Shown: piece by piece, positions 19,187 to 27,851 of the stretch
Position numbering within the stretch: position 1 is the first letter of the stretch
How the letters are laid out: the number at the start of each line of letters is the position of its first letter
NCBI GenBank assembly: GCA_027013225.1
Contig: JALUXU010000009.1
Location: 32,910-96,909 of the forward strand
Source: Acidihalobacter sp.
Lineage (GTDB): Bacteria; Pseudomonadota; Gammaproteobacteria; DSM-5130; Acidihalobacteraceae
Length of the DNA: 64,000 bases
Direction: 5' to 3'
Translations under genes and position numbers: made by a program
The notes under the pieces: generated by a model
The model's input: only the letters and a program-made list of their open reading frames with translations
What the model was told of the DNA's origin: nothing
Database searches by the model: none

Positions 19187-19972
19187 TCAGGAGAGTTTGT
19201 TCACATACACATCATAACGAGTATTGGGCTCTTTGATGAAATGGGAGGGAATAATGCCCCCAAGAGGAGGCGCGTTTGCCGGGCGCTTGACGACCACGCG
19301 TCGAGCGCCGCTATGCAGGGCGGACTGCAGAAGTTTTCCGGAGTCGGGGTCCGCTCCCACTAGGGCGCGCAAGATCCGCATTTCTTGTTTGACCAGGGCG
19401 GACTTGCCGCGGTCTGGATACATGGGATCAAGATATATACCATCCGGCGCGAATGGCCGGGCGCGGAGATATTCGCCACTTTCAGCGTTCTCGATCATGA
19501 TTCGCTTGCGGATTTCCTCAGGCGCGGTTCGCTTGATTGCATCTTTAAGCAAAAATGCGATCACTGGATGGCGCTCCACCAGCACCACGCGGTTGTTCAA
19601 GGCCGCCAGCGTCAAGGCATCCCTGCCGAGGCCCGCAGTGGCATCCACGATTTCCAGGGAGTCGCGCCCCGAACTGAGGCCAAACGCTCTGCCCAAGGGG
19701 TGACGCCGCTTGGTCTGCCGTAAACGCCAGCCGAGGCGGCCACGCCCGAAATCCAACTTCAGAATGCCCAGGCCGCTGTTTTTCGGGGAAACCAGTCTCC
19801 AGCCTTGATTGCCAGATTGGAGGCGAAAACATGAATCCCATTCCGCCGAATCCATTTCGCAGGGCAGATCCAGTCGAGAGGCGATATCTCGGGCCGACCC
19901 CGCATGAGATTGCTGGTCAAAGACGACAATGCATCTTGTCGTAGAAGCAGGTAAAGGCTTATCCAGATTCAT
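19187..19972 (-). CDS. rsmJ: 16S rRNA (guanine1516-N2)-methyltransferase RsmJ
   Basis: RsmJ methylates G1516 of 16S rRNA using S-adenosylmethionine. The SAM motif is VDATAGLGRDALTLA, followed by VVLVERHPVIAFLL. The catalytic region IYLDPMYPDRGKSALVKQEM and RVVVKRPANAPPLGG are family-specific. The ATG at 19972 gives a 261-residue protein; a longer ATG at 20008 would put the start inside the predicted tRNA-Ser promoter, so the shorter form is preferred. The gene is divergent from tRNA-Ser. Confidence 0.92.
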   Translation of the reverse strand: MNLDKPLPASTTRCIVVFDQQSHAGSARDIASRLDLPCEMDSAEWDSCFRLQSGNQGWRLVSPKNSGLGILKLDFGRGRLGWRLRQTKRRHPLGRAFGLSSGRDSLEIVDATAGLGRDALTLAALNNRVVLVERHPVIAFLLKDAIKRTAPEEIRKRIMIENAESGEYLRARPFAPDGIYLDPMYPDRGKSALVKQEMRILRALVGADPDSGKLLQSALHSGARRVVVKRPANAPPLGGIIPSHFIKEPNTRYDVYVNKLS

Positions 19973-19997
19973 GGGGCGGTGAAAAACAATATCATCA

Positions 19998-20026
19998 GAG
20001 ACAGACACTCGCTAATTGGGTATTAT
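19998..20026 (+). promoter_or_regulatory. Promoter of tRNA-Ser
   Basis: GAGACA (four of six to TTGACA) and TATTAT (five of six to TATAAT) are separated by exactly 17 bases. Transcription would start near 20033, about 40 bases before the tRNA. Confidence 0.5.
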
Positions 20027-20071
20027 TTACGTCTTCGTCCCGGCCCGCATCGCGAAGCCGAAAACCGCTCT

Positions 20072-20159
20072 GGAGGGGTGGCTGAGTGGCCGAAAGCGGC
20101 GGTCTTGAAAACCGTTGAAGGGCAACCTTCCGTGGGTTCGAATCCCACCCCCTCCGCCA
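20072..20159 (+). tRNA. tRNA-Ser (anticodon TGA)
   Basis: The 88-base sequence folds as a class II tRNA. The acceptor GGAGGGG pairs with CCCCTCC, the discriminator is G, and CCA is encoded at 20157-20159. The anticodon loop CTTGAAA gives UGA, which reads UCA and related serine codons. A long variable arm (GAAGGGCAACCTTC) and the T arm GTGGG-TTCGAAT-CCCAC are present. Confidence 0.95.
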
Positions 20160-20233
20160 TTAATCCGGCAGCATCGGGCATCGCTCAAACTCGAGCCGAA
20201 CTTCTATTCAAATAGGCAGCCGGGCGTTCGCGA

Positions 20234-21100
20234 TCAACGCCATTTCAAATGAATCCCATGGTCAGCCAGATATTCTTTCGTAGGTTGCACGCATTGATCT
20301 ACAAAGGCGATACGTTCAGGGTTGGTCAATGCGCGCGCCTGCCATTGTTTACCATCTTTCAAGCCGGCCAACTCATAAAGCTTCGGCGAAGGGAAATAGA
20401 AAGCATGTACAAATTGGCGGAAAATGCGGTTGAGCAGCGCGGGGTAGAGTCCCATCAGCACCCGCCAGCCGCTGTGCATGCCAGTTTCCACCGTTTCCTT
20501 AGCATGGGCGATGTGGCGGGCCTCATCAATGGCGTGCACAGTGATCACATCATAGATGGCCGACGAAATTTCCTTTCTATGCCGCCTTATGTAGCGATTC
20601 ATCTGATCCGGAACCTGTTCTCCGATCAAGACCGCTATCCAGAAAGCCGCTGAATCAGAAGGCGAAAATCGTCCCACCCATGTGGCGAGTTTCGGGCGGT
20701 GAAACATGTCTGGCGAAAGAGTCAATCCCGAGTGGCGAATGAGTTCCAGAAACATCAGGCTATGCCCGGCCTCTTCGCGAAGCTCGTGCAGTCTGTAAGT
20801 GGTTGCGGTTGGATCTCCTAGCGAATCCCCCAGTGCGCGGCTGATGCGCTCCATAAAGATTCCCTCAAGCCACAGCGCCTTTTCAATGAAATTGATGAAT
20901 TCCAGGCGAGATAAAAGAATGCGTTGTGATTCAGGCAGGGATTCGTATTCGGGCAGGCCGCTCAGACTCATTGCCCCCTTCGGCAACCACCATCCCTGCT
21001 GCGTGTTCAGCGATTCCCATTCGATGCGCTCTAGCGGATCGGCGTAAGGTGTGCTGCTGCGGTTGAGTAGCTCGATGAGAGCGCTGGCCTCTTTACCCAT
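20234..21100 (-). CDS. AurF-like diiron oxygenase
   Basis: AurF-family proteins are non-haem diiron enzymes; the founding member oxidises p-aminobenzoate to p-nitrobenzoate. The 288-residue protein has the full ligand set in the right order: Glu80, Glu110 and His113 (EEAGHS), Glu161 (IGEQVPD), His189, Glu193 and His196 (HAIDEARH). The spacing Glu-x2-His, then Glu, then His-x3-Glu-x2-His matches AurF. No biosynthetic partners flank it; it stands between tRNA-Ser and tRNA-Pro. Its substrate is unknown; hydrocarbon, amine or tRNA-base oxidation are all conceivable. Confidence 0.8.
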   Translation of the reverse strand: MGKEASALIELLNRSSTPYADPLERIEWESLNTQQGWWLPKGAMSLSGLPEYESLPESQRILLSRLEFINFIEKALWLEGIFMERISRALGDSLGDPTATTYRLHELREEAGHSLMFLELIRHSGLTLSPDMFHRPKLATWVGRFSPSDSAAFWIAVLIGEQVPDQMNRYIRRHRKEISSAIYDVITVHAIDEARHIAHAKETVETGMHSGWRVLMGLYPALLNRIFRQFVHAFYFPSPKLYELAGLKDGKQWQARALTNPERIAFVDQCVQPTKEYLADHGIHLKWR

Positions 21101-21277
21101 GAATGAAGGAAATCTACCCGCATAAAGAAATTGAGGAACGTCTTAGGCGCAAAAATGATCCGTTCGGTTCCCGTTTGAGAAAACAGTTTTTTAGAAACTG
21201 CTTATTTATGCCGATCTTAAGCGATTTGCTGCACTAATAACAGCATGTTGCGCTTTACGGAAAGCGCCTTGCTCGGG

Positions 21278-21283
21278 TAATAT
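21278..21283 (+). promoter_or_regulatory. -10 element of the tRNA-Pro promoter
   Basis: TAATAT is followed by a GC-poor-to-rich discriminator and lies 11 bases before the tRNA. A weak -35 (TTACGG) is 17 bases upstream. Position supports it more than the -35 does. Confidence 0.4.
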
Positions 21284-21294
21284 GGGACTTTCAG

Positions 21295-21372
<78 letters not shown>

Positions 21373-21412
21373 TGATTTCTAAAGCTACACCGTCTACGAC
21401 GGTTTAATCCGG

Positions 21413-21438
21413 ACTTAACTACTTAATAGTAGTTAAGT
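21413..21438. terminator. AT-rich perfect hairpin after tRNA-Pro
   Basis: ACTTAACTAC and GTAGTTAAGT form a perfect 10-bp stem around TTAATA, 41 bases past the tRNA. A short T stretch follows (GTTTGC). It may end the tRNA transcript, or it may be a protein-binding dyad at the edge of the nitrate island. The low GC of the stem is atypical for an intrinsic terminator. Confidence 0.4.
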
Positions 21439-21548
21439 TTGCTACTATCGAGCGGCTCGATCTTCGCGTGATCCCGTCCTAAAAACATCTATTCTCCATG
21501 ATCCGGTAGAGTAGGGCTGTCAAGCCCATGTCCAGATTCGCCCTGGCA

Positions 21549-22400
21549 TTAGCGCATGGACGGTCTGCCCTCCAGCGCAACGGCCAGCGCATCGACCAGT
21601 GGACGCATGAAATACCGCCCTTCGGGCACGGCCGCCGCGCGCACTCCGACCTCCTCCAGCCGCGCCGCCACGACGGGTCCCACCGCCGCCACCAGGCAGG
21701 CGTCCAGACCATCTTGCAAACGCGCTTCCAGGTCGTGACGGCGGGCCACAGTATATAGGCGATCGACTTGCGACTTGCTGGTAAAAGCGATGGCATCCAC
21801 GCGCCCCTGCGCCAGCGTGTCGATCAACGTCAGCACGCGCTGCTCGTCGCTGTCGTCGGCGTACACATAAGGTGCCACGCACACCGGCTCCAGACCGCGC
21901 CGGCGCAGATAGTCCTGCAACAGGGGATTGGCTTCGCTGCCGTAAAGCTGCACCGCGACCCGATCACTGGCAAAGGACAGGCCCTCCATGAGGGCGATGA
22001 CCCCTTGCGTGGTCGGCACTTCGGTCACCACGTCGCTGGCCAGACCGATTTCCCGTAGCGCCCGCCCCGGCTTGGGCCCGCGCGCGATCTTGCGCACCTG
22101 CGCCAGACGTTGCACGAACGCCTCGCGCACGCCGATCCGCTCGCTGGCCGCGAGCAGGCGCCGCAAGCCCTCGCCGGTGAGCAGGACGAAATCGCGGATC
22201 GACGCATCACGGATGAACCGCCGCAGCCAGGCGGCGACGTGCGCCTGATCGGGCGTGTCGAGGATCGACACCAGCGGACAGCGCAACACCTGCGCCCCGC
22301 GTCGCTCCAGCAGACCGGCCAGCACGTCGAGCTGGCGCGATTCCGGCAGTGCCACGCAACGATCTTGCAAACTCTCCGGCAACTGCATCTTTCGACTCAT
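21549..22400 (-). CDS. HemD-like uroporphyrinogen-III synthase of the nitrate locus
   Basis: Uroporphyrinogen-III synthase makes the precursor of sirohaem, the prosthetic group of NirB. The protein has the HemD two-lobe pattern: VALPESRQLDVLAGLLERRG at the start, DFVLLTGEGLRRLL, GPKPGRALREIGL and AIAFTSKSQVDRL, then VAAVGPVVAARLEEVGV. HemD is poorly conserved, so the family call is clear but activity is inferred. The ATG at 22400 (MSRKMQLPES) is preferred to an upstream start at 22445. It is the last gene of the nitrate operon and is distinct from a housekeeping hemD beside hemC. Confidence 0.78.
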   Translation of the reverse strand: MSRKMQLPESLQDRCVALPESRQLDVLAGLLERRGAQVLRCPLVSILDTPDQAHVAAWLRRFIRDASIRDFVLLTGEGLRRLLAASERIGVREAFVQRLAQVRKIARGPKPGRALREIGLASDVVTEVPTTQGVIALMEGLSFASDRVAVQLYGSEANPLLQDYLRRRGLEPVCVAPYVYADDSDEQRVLTLIDTLAQGRVDAIAFTSKSQVDRLYTVARRHDLEARLQDGLDACLVAAVGPVVAARLEEVGVRAAAVPEGRYFMRPLVDALAVALEGRPSMR

Positions 22401-22491
22401 GATATCGTTCTCCATGCGGCAGGCCGAACGAAACACGACGCCCACCAGCAGTGGGCGTCGTGGTCTCAGACTTGCGACCCAGGGGACGCGC

Positions 22492-23325
22492 TCAGATATC
22501 CAACACCCGCTTGGGCGCGGTTTTGTAGTGCGTGATGAACATGATCAGACCGACGAACATCAGCCCGCCCACGAGATTCCCCAGCGCCGTGGGAGCCTCG
22601 TTCCAGGTGAGATAATCGATGAACGTGAAGTCGCCGCCCATGATCAACGCGAACGGAAACAGAAACATATTCACCACCGAGTGCTCGAAGCCCATGTAGA
22701 AAAACAGCATGATGGGCATCCACATGGCGAAGATCTTGCCGATGGCCGAGGTGGAGACCATCGCCGCGGCCACGCCGGTGGACACCATCCAGTTGCACAG
22801 AATTCCCCGGATGAAAATGGTGAACCAGCCCATGATGCCGTGCGATTCGTAGCCCACGGTGCGCGCCATGCCGATATGCGCCACTTTCTCGGCAATGATG
22901 CCGCCGCTGCTGGTATAGCCGTAGGTCAGGATGAACGAGATCATGAATGCGACCAACACTGCACCGGCGAAATTTCCGATGAACACCAGCCCCCAGTTGC
23001 GCAGCACCTGACTCAGGCTTACGCCGGGGCGCTTGTCCAGCCAGGCCAGCGGCACCAGCATGAACACGCCGGTCAACAGATCGAAGCCCAGCAGGTAGAT
23101 CAGGATAAAGCCGACCGGGAACAGGATCGCCCCGGCCAGCGGCGAGCCGGTCTTGATTGCCACAGTGATGGCGAACGCGGCGGCGAGCGCGAGGATAGCG
23201 CCCGCCATGAACGCCCGGATCAGGGTATCGCGCGTGGAAAGGCAGGCTTTGGATTCGCCCGCATCCACCATCAATTTCGCCAGTTCGTTCGGACTGACGT
23301 AGTCCGCACCGGTTTTTCCAGTCAT
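22492..23325 (-). CDS. nirC: Formate/nitrite transporter family channel (NirC-like)
   Basis: FNT channels move nitrite or formate across the inner membrane. The 277-residue protein has the family start VSPNELAKLMVDAGESKA and about six hydrophobic spans. The typical GFDLLTGVFMLVPLAWLDK, NWGLVFIGNFAGAVLVAF and RGILCNWMVSTGVAAA segments are present. Its place between cysG and the hemD-like gene in a nitrite reductase operon indicates nitrite rather than formate as substrate. About 117 bases separate it from cysG with no visible terminator. Confidence 0.88.
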   Translation of the reverse strand: MTGKTGADYVSPNELAKLMVDAGESKACLSTRDTLIRAFMAGAILALAAAFAITVAIKTGSPLAGAILFPVGFILIYLLGFDLLTGVFMLVPLAWLDKRPGVSLSQVLRNWGLVFIGNFAGAVLVAFMISFILTYGYTSSGGIIAEKVAHIGMARTVGYESHGIMGWFTIFIRGILCNWMVSTGVAAAMVSTSAIGKIFAMWMPIMLFFYMGFEHSVVNMFLFPFALIMGGDFTFIDYLTWNEAPTALGNLVGGLMFVGLIMFITHYKTAPKRVLDI

Positions 23326-23442
23326 ATCAATTACCTCGTGAGAAAGTTCAAGTGAATGTCGGCCGCTGTCGGCCGGCTCATGTCCGAGTCCGTCGCAACG
23401 TGCTTCTATAGGGATAAAGCTCGCGTCCTCCTGTGGATCTGC

Positions 23443-24858
23443 TCAGGCGTATACCATCTCCTTGTCTTCGAACTGCGCTGCGTCACCGCAAGCGCCCAGC
23501 ACAGCGTGCAGCCGCACCACAGCGCCGACGATCAGCAACGCCGGTGAAGTCACTCCCGACTCGGCGACGCGCGCCGGCAGATCGGCCAGCGTGCCCGTGT
23601 GCACGCGCTGCCCGGGCAGGGTGCCGCGTTCGATCAGCGCGGCCGGCGTATCCGCCGCCATGCCGTGCGCGCGCAGTTCGGCGCAGATGGTTTCGAGGTT
23701 GGCCAGCCCCATGTAGAACACCAGCGTCTCGCGCTTGTCGATCAGGCAGGCCCAGTCGAGATCGAGGCGCCCGTCGCGGGTGTGGCCGGTGAGGAAGCGC
23801 ACTGACTGGGCGTGCTCGCGATGGGTCAGCGGAATGCCGGCGTAGGCCGCGCAGCCGCTGGCCGCGGTGATGCCCGGCACCACCTGGAACGGCACGCCCG
23901 CCGCGGCCAGCGTCTCGATCTCCTCGCCGCCGCGGCCGAACACGAAGGGGTCGCCGCCTTTGAGTCGCGCGACTTTCTTGCCTTGGCGCGCCCGCTCGGC
24001 CAGCAGACGGGAAATGGCTTCCTGCGGCAGGCTGTGTTCGCCGCGCCGCTTGCCCACATAGATGCGTTCGGCCTCGCGCCGCGCCAGATCGACGATGGCC
24101 TCCGGCACCAGCCGGTCGTAGACCACCACGTCGGCCTTCTGCAGCAGGCGCAGCGCCTTGAAAGTGAGCAGATCCGGGTCGCCCGGCCCGGCGCCGATCA
24201 GGAACACTTCGCCTGTAGGCGCACCGAAGCCATCGAGCTCACGCTCGAGCATGGCCTGCGCGCCGTCCACATCACCCGCCAGCGCCGCCTCGGCCGCCGC
24301 GCCTTCCAACGCCTGCTCCCAAAACAGGCGGCGCGCGCGGAGCGTGTTCAGGCGTTCCTTGACCCGGTCGCGAAACGCGCCGGCCAGTGCGGCGAGCCGC
24401 CCGTAGCCGGCCGGAATCGTGCTCTCCAGCCTGCGGCGCAACAGCCGCGTCAGCACCGGCGCCGCGCCGCCCGAAGACACCGCGATGGTCACCGGCGCGC
24501 GGTCGACGATCGCCGGGAAAATGAAGCTGCACAGCGCCGGCTGATCGACCACGTTGACCGGTACGCCGCGTGCGGCGGCCAGCGCATGCACGCGCCGGTT
24601 GACCTCCTGCTGGTCGGTGGCCGCCACCGCCAGCGCGCAGCCGTCGAGATGTTCGGGATTGAATGGCGCGCGCAGCAGTTCCACGTCGGCGCGCGCGGCC
24701 AGTAGTTCCTGCGCCGGGGGCGTCAGCCGCGGCGCGACCACGCGCAGCCGCGCGCCGGCCTTGAGCAGCAGCGCCGCCTTGCGCGCCGCCACCTCACCGC
24801 CGCCGACCACCAGACAGCGCTGGCCACGCAGGTTCATGAAAATCGGCAAGTGTTGCAT
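23443..24858 (-). CDS. cysG: Sirohaem synthase CysG
   Basis: CysG converts uroporphyrinogen III to sirohaem by methylation, NAD-dependent oxidation and ferrochelation. The N-terminal part (residues 1-210) is the precorrin-2 dehydrogenase/ferrochelatase with the NAD motif [17 protein letters not shown]. The C-terminal part (about 215-460) is the uroporphyrinogen methyltransferase, with [20 protein letters not shown] and [20 protein letters not shown]. At 471 residues it is a complete bifunctional enzyme. It is followed by the nitrite channel gene and preceded by nasA with a 22-base gap. Confidence 0.95.
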   Translation of the reverse strand: MQHLPIFMNLRGQRCLVVGGGEVAARKAALLLKAGARLRVVAPRLTPPAQELLAARADVELLRAPFNPEHLDGCALAVAATDQQEVNRRVHALAAARGVPVNVVDQPALCSFIFPAIVDRAPVTIAVSSGGAAPVLTRLLRRRLESTIPAGYGRLAALAGAFRDRVKERLNTLRARRLFWEQALEGAAAEAALAGDVDGAQAMLERELDGFGAPTGEVFLIGAGPGDPDLLTFKALRLLQKADVVVYDRLVPEAIVDLARREAERIYVGKRRGEHSLPQEAISRLLAERARQGKKVARLKGGDPFVFGRGGEEIETLAAAGVPFQVVPGITAASGCAAYAGIPLTHREHAQSVRFLTGHTRDGRLDLDWACLIDKRETLVFYMGLANLETICAELRAHGMAADTPAALIERGTLPGQRVHTGTLADLPARVAESGVTSPALLIVGAVVRLHAVLGACGDAAQFEDKEMVYA

Positions 24859-24880
24859 GACGGTTTCCCTCGTAGTCGAA

Positions 24881-27532
24881 TCAGCCCGCGACGCGGGTTT
24901 CGGCGATGATGCGGCGCAGCTCCGGTACGCAGGAGCCGCAGTTGGTGCCGGCCTTGAGCAGCGCGCCGATGGCTTCTGGCGTTTGCAGGTCGTGCTCGCG
25001 GATGGCGTCGACGATCGTATTGAAGCCCACGCTGAAGCAGGAGCACACGCTCTGGCCGGTATCGACTATGCCCTTGCCGGGGCGGCCGACCAGCAGGCTC
25101 ATGCGCGCGGCGTCGTCGATATGGTCTTCGGCGAACATGCGCCCCAGCCAGTCGCGTTCCGGCAGCGTGGAATCGCCCCGAGCGATGAAGGCCGCCGCCT
25201 CCAGCCGCCCGTCACGCAGGCGCGCGGCGCGGAAGCGCCCGCCGGCCGGGTCGGCGTATTCCATCCATTCCCCCGCCCCGCCCAGGGTGTGATAGATCCA
25301 CTCGCCCCAGTCGGCCGGCTTCTCGTCGCCGGCCAGTTCGTAGCGCCAGTGGCCCTTGGCGCGCACCTCGCAGGCATATTCGCCCGGCAGATCGGCGAGG
25401 CGCCGGCGGCTGAGCAGGAAGGCCTGCCAGTGCGGACGCCAGGGCGCAACAACCACCGGCGCGTGCTTGAACTCGGGTTGCCCTGAAATCGGGTCGGTGA
25501 CCGTGTCAATCAACGCGTTGACGCGCGCACGGCGGGCGAAGGCGTCGCTCCAGTGCATGGGCGCGAACACCGAACCGGGTCGCTGGCCGTCGTCGAGGCG
25601 GACCCGCGCCAACATCTCGCCGCCCACCCCGCGCAAGCGCGCGAAACCACCCTCGCTCAAATGCAGGCGGCGGGCGTCGTCGGGATGCACCTCGACGAAG
25701 GGTTCGGGCCGGTGCGCGGTGAGGCGCGGCGTCTTGGCGGTGCGCGTCATGCTGTGCCACTGATCGCGCAGACGGCCGGTGTTCAGCACCAGCGTGTCCT
25801 CGCCGTTGGCGGCCCGCGCCGGCGGGCGCGGGGTCACGGCGACGAAGCGCGCGCGGCGGTCAGGGTGATAGAAGCGCCCGTCGGCGAACAGCCGGGCGCG
25901 CGAGGTGCCGTCGTCGGCCAGCGGCCATTGCACCGGCTGCAAGGCGGCGTAAGCGGCGGTGTCCAGGGTTGCCAGCGGGCCGAGGCGCAGGTCGCGCGTA
26001 TCGTCGTTCTCGAAGTTGGTCATGGCCGCGTATTCGCGGAACACGGCGGCCTCGTCGGCGAAATCGAAGGCATCCGCGTAGCCGAGCCGCCGCCCGACTT
26101 CGGCAAACATCCACCAGTCCGGCCGCGCTTCGCCGGCCGGGTCGAGAAACGGGCGCACCCGCGAGATGCAGCGCTCGGAGTTGGTCACCGTGCCGCCCTT
26201 CTCGCCCCAACCCAGCGCCGGTAGCCGGATGTGGGCCTCACGCACGGTGTCGGTATCGCGCACGCAGTCGGACACCACAACCAGCTCGCAGCCGGCCAGC
26301 CCGGCGCGTACGGCGTCGGCCTCCGGCAGGCTGAAAGCAGGATTGGTGGCGACGATCCACACCGCCTTGACCGCGCCGCTCGTCACTGCCTGGAACAGAT
26401 CCACGGCCTTGAGCCCGGGCGCTGCGGCGATGCGCGGCGCGTCCCAGAAACGGCGCACGCGGTCGACATCGGGCGGCGCGAAGTCCATGTGCGCGGCGAG
26501 CTGGTTGGCCAGGCCACCGACCTCGCGCCCGCCCATGGCGTTGGGCTGGCCGGTGATCGAGAACGGTCCCATGCCGGGACGGCCGATGCGGCCGGTGGCC
26601 AGATGCAGATTGATGACGGCGTTGCCCTTGTCCACGCCGCTGGACGATTGGTTCAGGCCCTGCGACCACAGCGTGACCACCTTTTCCGTCTCGGTGAAGG
26701 CGGCGTAGAACTTGGCCAGTAGCTGCGGGTCGAGCTCGCAGGCGGCGGCCACGGCGTCGAGGGTCGGCGCGGCGGCACGCGCCGCATCCAGGGCGGCATC
26801 GAAGCCCTCGGTGTGGGCGGCGATGAAGGTCTCGTCGAGCTTTCCGGCATCGGCCAGATGCACCAGCAGGCCATCGAGCAGCACGGCGTCACTGCCCGGC
26901 TTGACAGGCAAATGCCAGTCGGCGATGTCGCTGGTGGCGGTGCGGCGCGGGTCGATGACCGCGATTTTCATGTGCGGGCGTTTGCGCTTGGCGGCGGCGA
27001 CGCGCTGATAGAGCACCGGGTGTGCCCAGGCGGCATTGGAGCCGGCGAACACCACCAGATCGGCCTGTTCAAGATCTTCGTAGCAGACCGGTACGGTGTC
27101 GGTGCCGAAGGCGCGCTTGTAGGCGGCCACCGCCGAGGACATGCACAGGCGCGAATTGGTGTCGATGTTGGCGCTGCCGATGAAGCCCTTCATCAGCTTG
27201 TTGGCGACGTAATAGTCTTCGGTGAGCAACTGGCCGGAAACGTAGAACGCCACGGCCTGCGGGCCGTGTTTCTCGATGACCTGGCGAAAGCCGTCGGCCA
27301 CGGCGTCCAGCGCCGTGGCCCAGTCCACCCGCTGGCCGCCGATCTCCGGGTAGAGCAGGCGCCCGTCGAGCGCCAGCGTCTCGCCCAGCGCCGCGCCCTT
27401 GGAGCACAGCCGGCCGAGGTTAGCCGGATGCGCGTCGTCGCCGCGCATCTTCCAGCCGTCGGCCTCGCGCGTCACCTCGACGCCACAGCCGACGCCGCAG
27501 TACGGACAGGTGGTGAACACGGCCTCAGGCAT
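24881..27532 (-). CDS. nasA: Assimilatory nitrate reductase catalytic subunit
   Basis: This is a molybdopterin (bis-MGD) enzyme reducing nitrate to nitrite in the cytoplasm. The N-terminal [4Fe-4S] ligands are Cys9, 12, 16 and 43 ([15 protein letters not shown]). The Mo cofactor motifs [23 protein letters not shown] and [19 protein letters not shown] follow. The C-terminal 50 residues carry a BFD-like [2Fe-2S] domain (CSCF and [12 protein letters not shown]), as in Klebsiella-type NasA, which accepts electrons from a partner reductase. No nasB-like reductase is in the window. The ATG at 27532 overlaps the end of nirD by 8 bases and places the Fe-S motif as in homologues. Confidence 0.93.
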   Translation of the reverse strand: MPEAVFTTCPYCGVGCGVEVTREADGWKMRGDDAHPANLGRLCSKGAALGETLALDGRLLYPEIGGQRVDWATALDAVADGFRQVIEKHGPQAVAFYVSGQLLTEDYYVANKLMKGFIGSANIDTNSRLCMSSAVAAYKRAFGTDTVPVCYEDLEQADLVVFAGSNAAWAHPVLYQRVAAAKRKRPHMKIAVIDPRRTATSDIADWHLPVKPGSDAVLLDGLLVHLADAGKLDETFIAAHTEGFDAALDAARAAAPTLDAVAAACELDPQLLAKFYAAFTETEKVVTLWSQGLNQSSSGVDKGNAVINLHLATGRIGRPGMGPFSITGQPNAMGGREVGGLANQLAAHMDFAPPDVDRVRRFWDAPRIAAAPGLKAVDLFQAVTSGAVKAVWIVATNPAFSLPEADAVRAGLAGCELVVVSDCVRDTDTVREAHIRLPALGWGEKGGTVTNSERCISRVRPFLDPAGEARPDWWMFAEVGRRLGYADAFDFADEAAVFREYAAMTNFENDDTRDLRLGPLATLDTAAYAALQPVQWPLADDGTSRARLFADGRFYHPDRRARFVAVTPRPPARAANGEDTLVLNTGRLRDQWHSMTRTAKTPRLTAHRPEPFVEVHPDDARRLHLSEGGFARLRGVGGEMLARVRLDDGQRPGSVFAPMHWSDAFARRARVNALIDTVTDPISGQPEFKHAPVVVAPWRPHWQAFLLSRRRLADLPGEYACEVRAKGHWRYELAGDEKPADWGEWIYHTLGGAGEWMEYADPAGGRFRAARLRDGRLEAAAFIARGDSTLPERDWLGRMFAEDHIDDAARMSLLVGRPGKGIVDTGQSVCSCFSVGFNTIVDAIREHDLQTPEAIGALLKAGTNCGSCVPELRRIIAETRVAG

Positions 27533-27851
27533 CGGCGGCCTCCGGGACAAGATTCAGGGATACGCGGCCGTTCTCGACGCGCACCGGGTAACGGCCGGCG
27601 CAGCCTTCGTCGGGCGCCACCGCCTCGCCGCTGGCCAGTTCGATCTTCCAGTTGTGCAGCGGGCAGGTGACGCGATGATCGTGCACGATGCCTTGCGACA
27701 GCGGCCCACCCTTGTGCGGGCAGGCATCGCGCAGGGCGAATACCTGATCGTCCAGAGTGCGGAATACCGCGATGTCGCCTTGCGGCGTGCGAACCACGCG
27801 CGCGCCGAGGTGGGGAATATCGTCGAGACTGCCGATCTCCACCCAGCTCAT
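27525..27851 (-). CDS. nirD: Nitrite reductase small subunit NirD (Rieske-type)
   Basis: NirD pairs with NirB in NADH-dependent nitrite reduction. The 108-residue protein is a Rieske fold. Unlike E. coli NirD, which has lost them, it keeps both ligand pairs: Cys44 and His46 in CPHKGGPLSQG, and Cys63 and His66 in CPLHNWKIEL. It probably therefore binds a [2Fe-2S] cluster. Its start overlaps the nirB stop by 4 bases. Confidence 0.93.
   Translation of the reverse strand: MSWVEIGSLDDIPHLGARVVRTPQGDIAVFRTLDDQVFALRDACPHKGGPLSQGIVHDHRVTCPLHNWKIELASGEAVAPDEGCAGRYPVRVENGRVSLNLVPEAADA

Noticed and set aside
22255..23355. 366-codon plus-strand frame opposite nirC and the hemD-like gene
   Set aside because: Low-complexity His/Gln/Arg composition is typical of antisense translation of membrane-protein codons; the minus-strand genes are clear.
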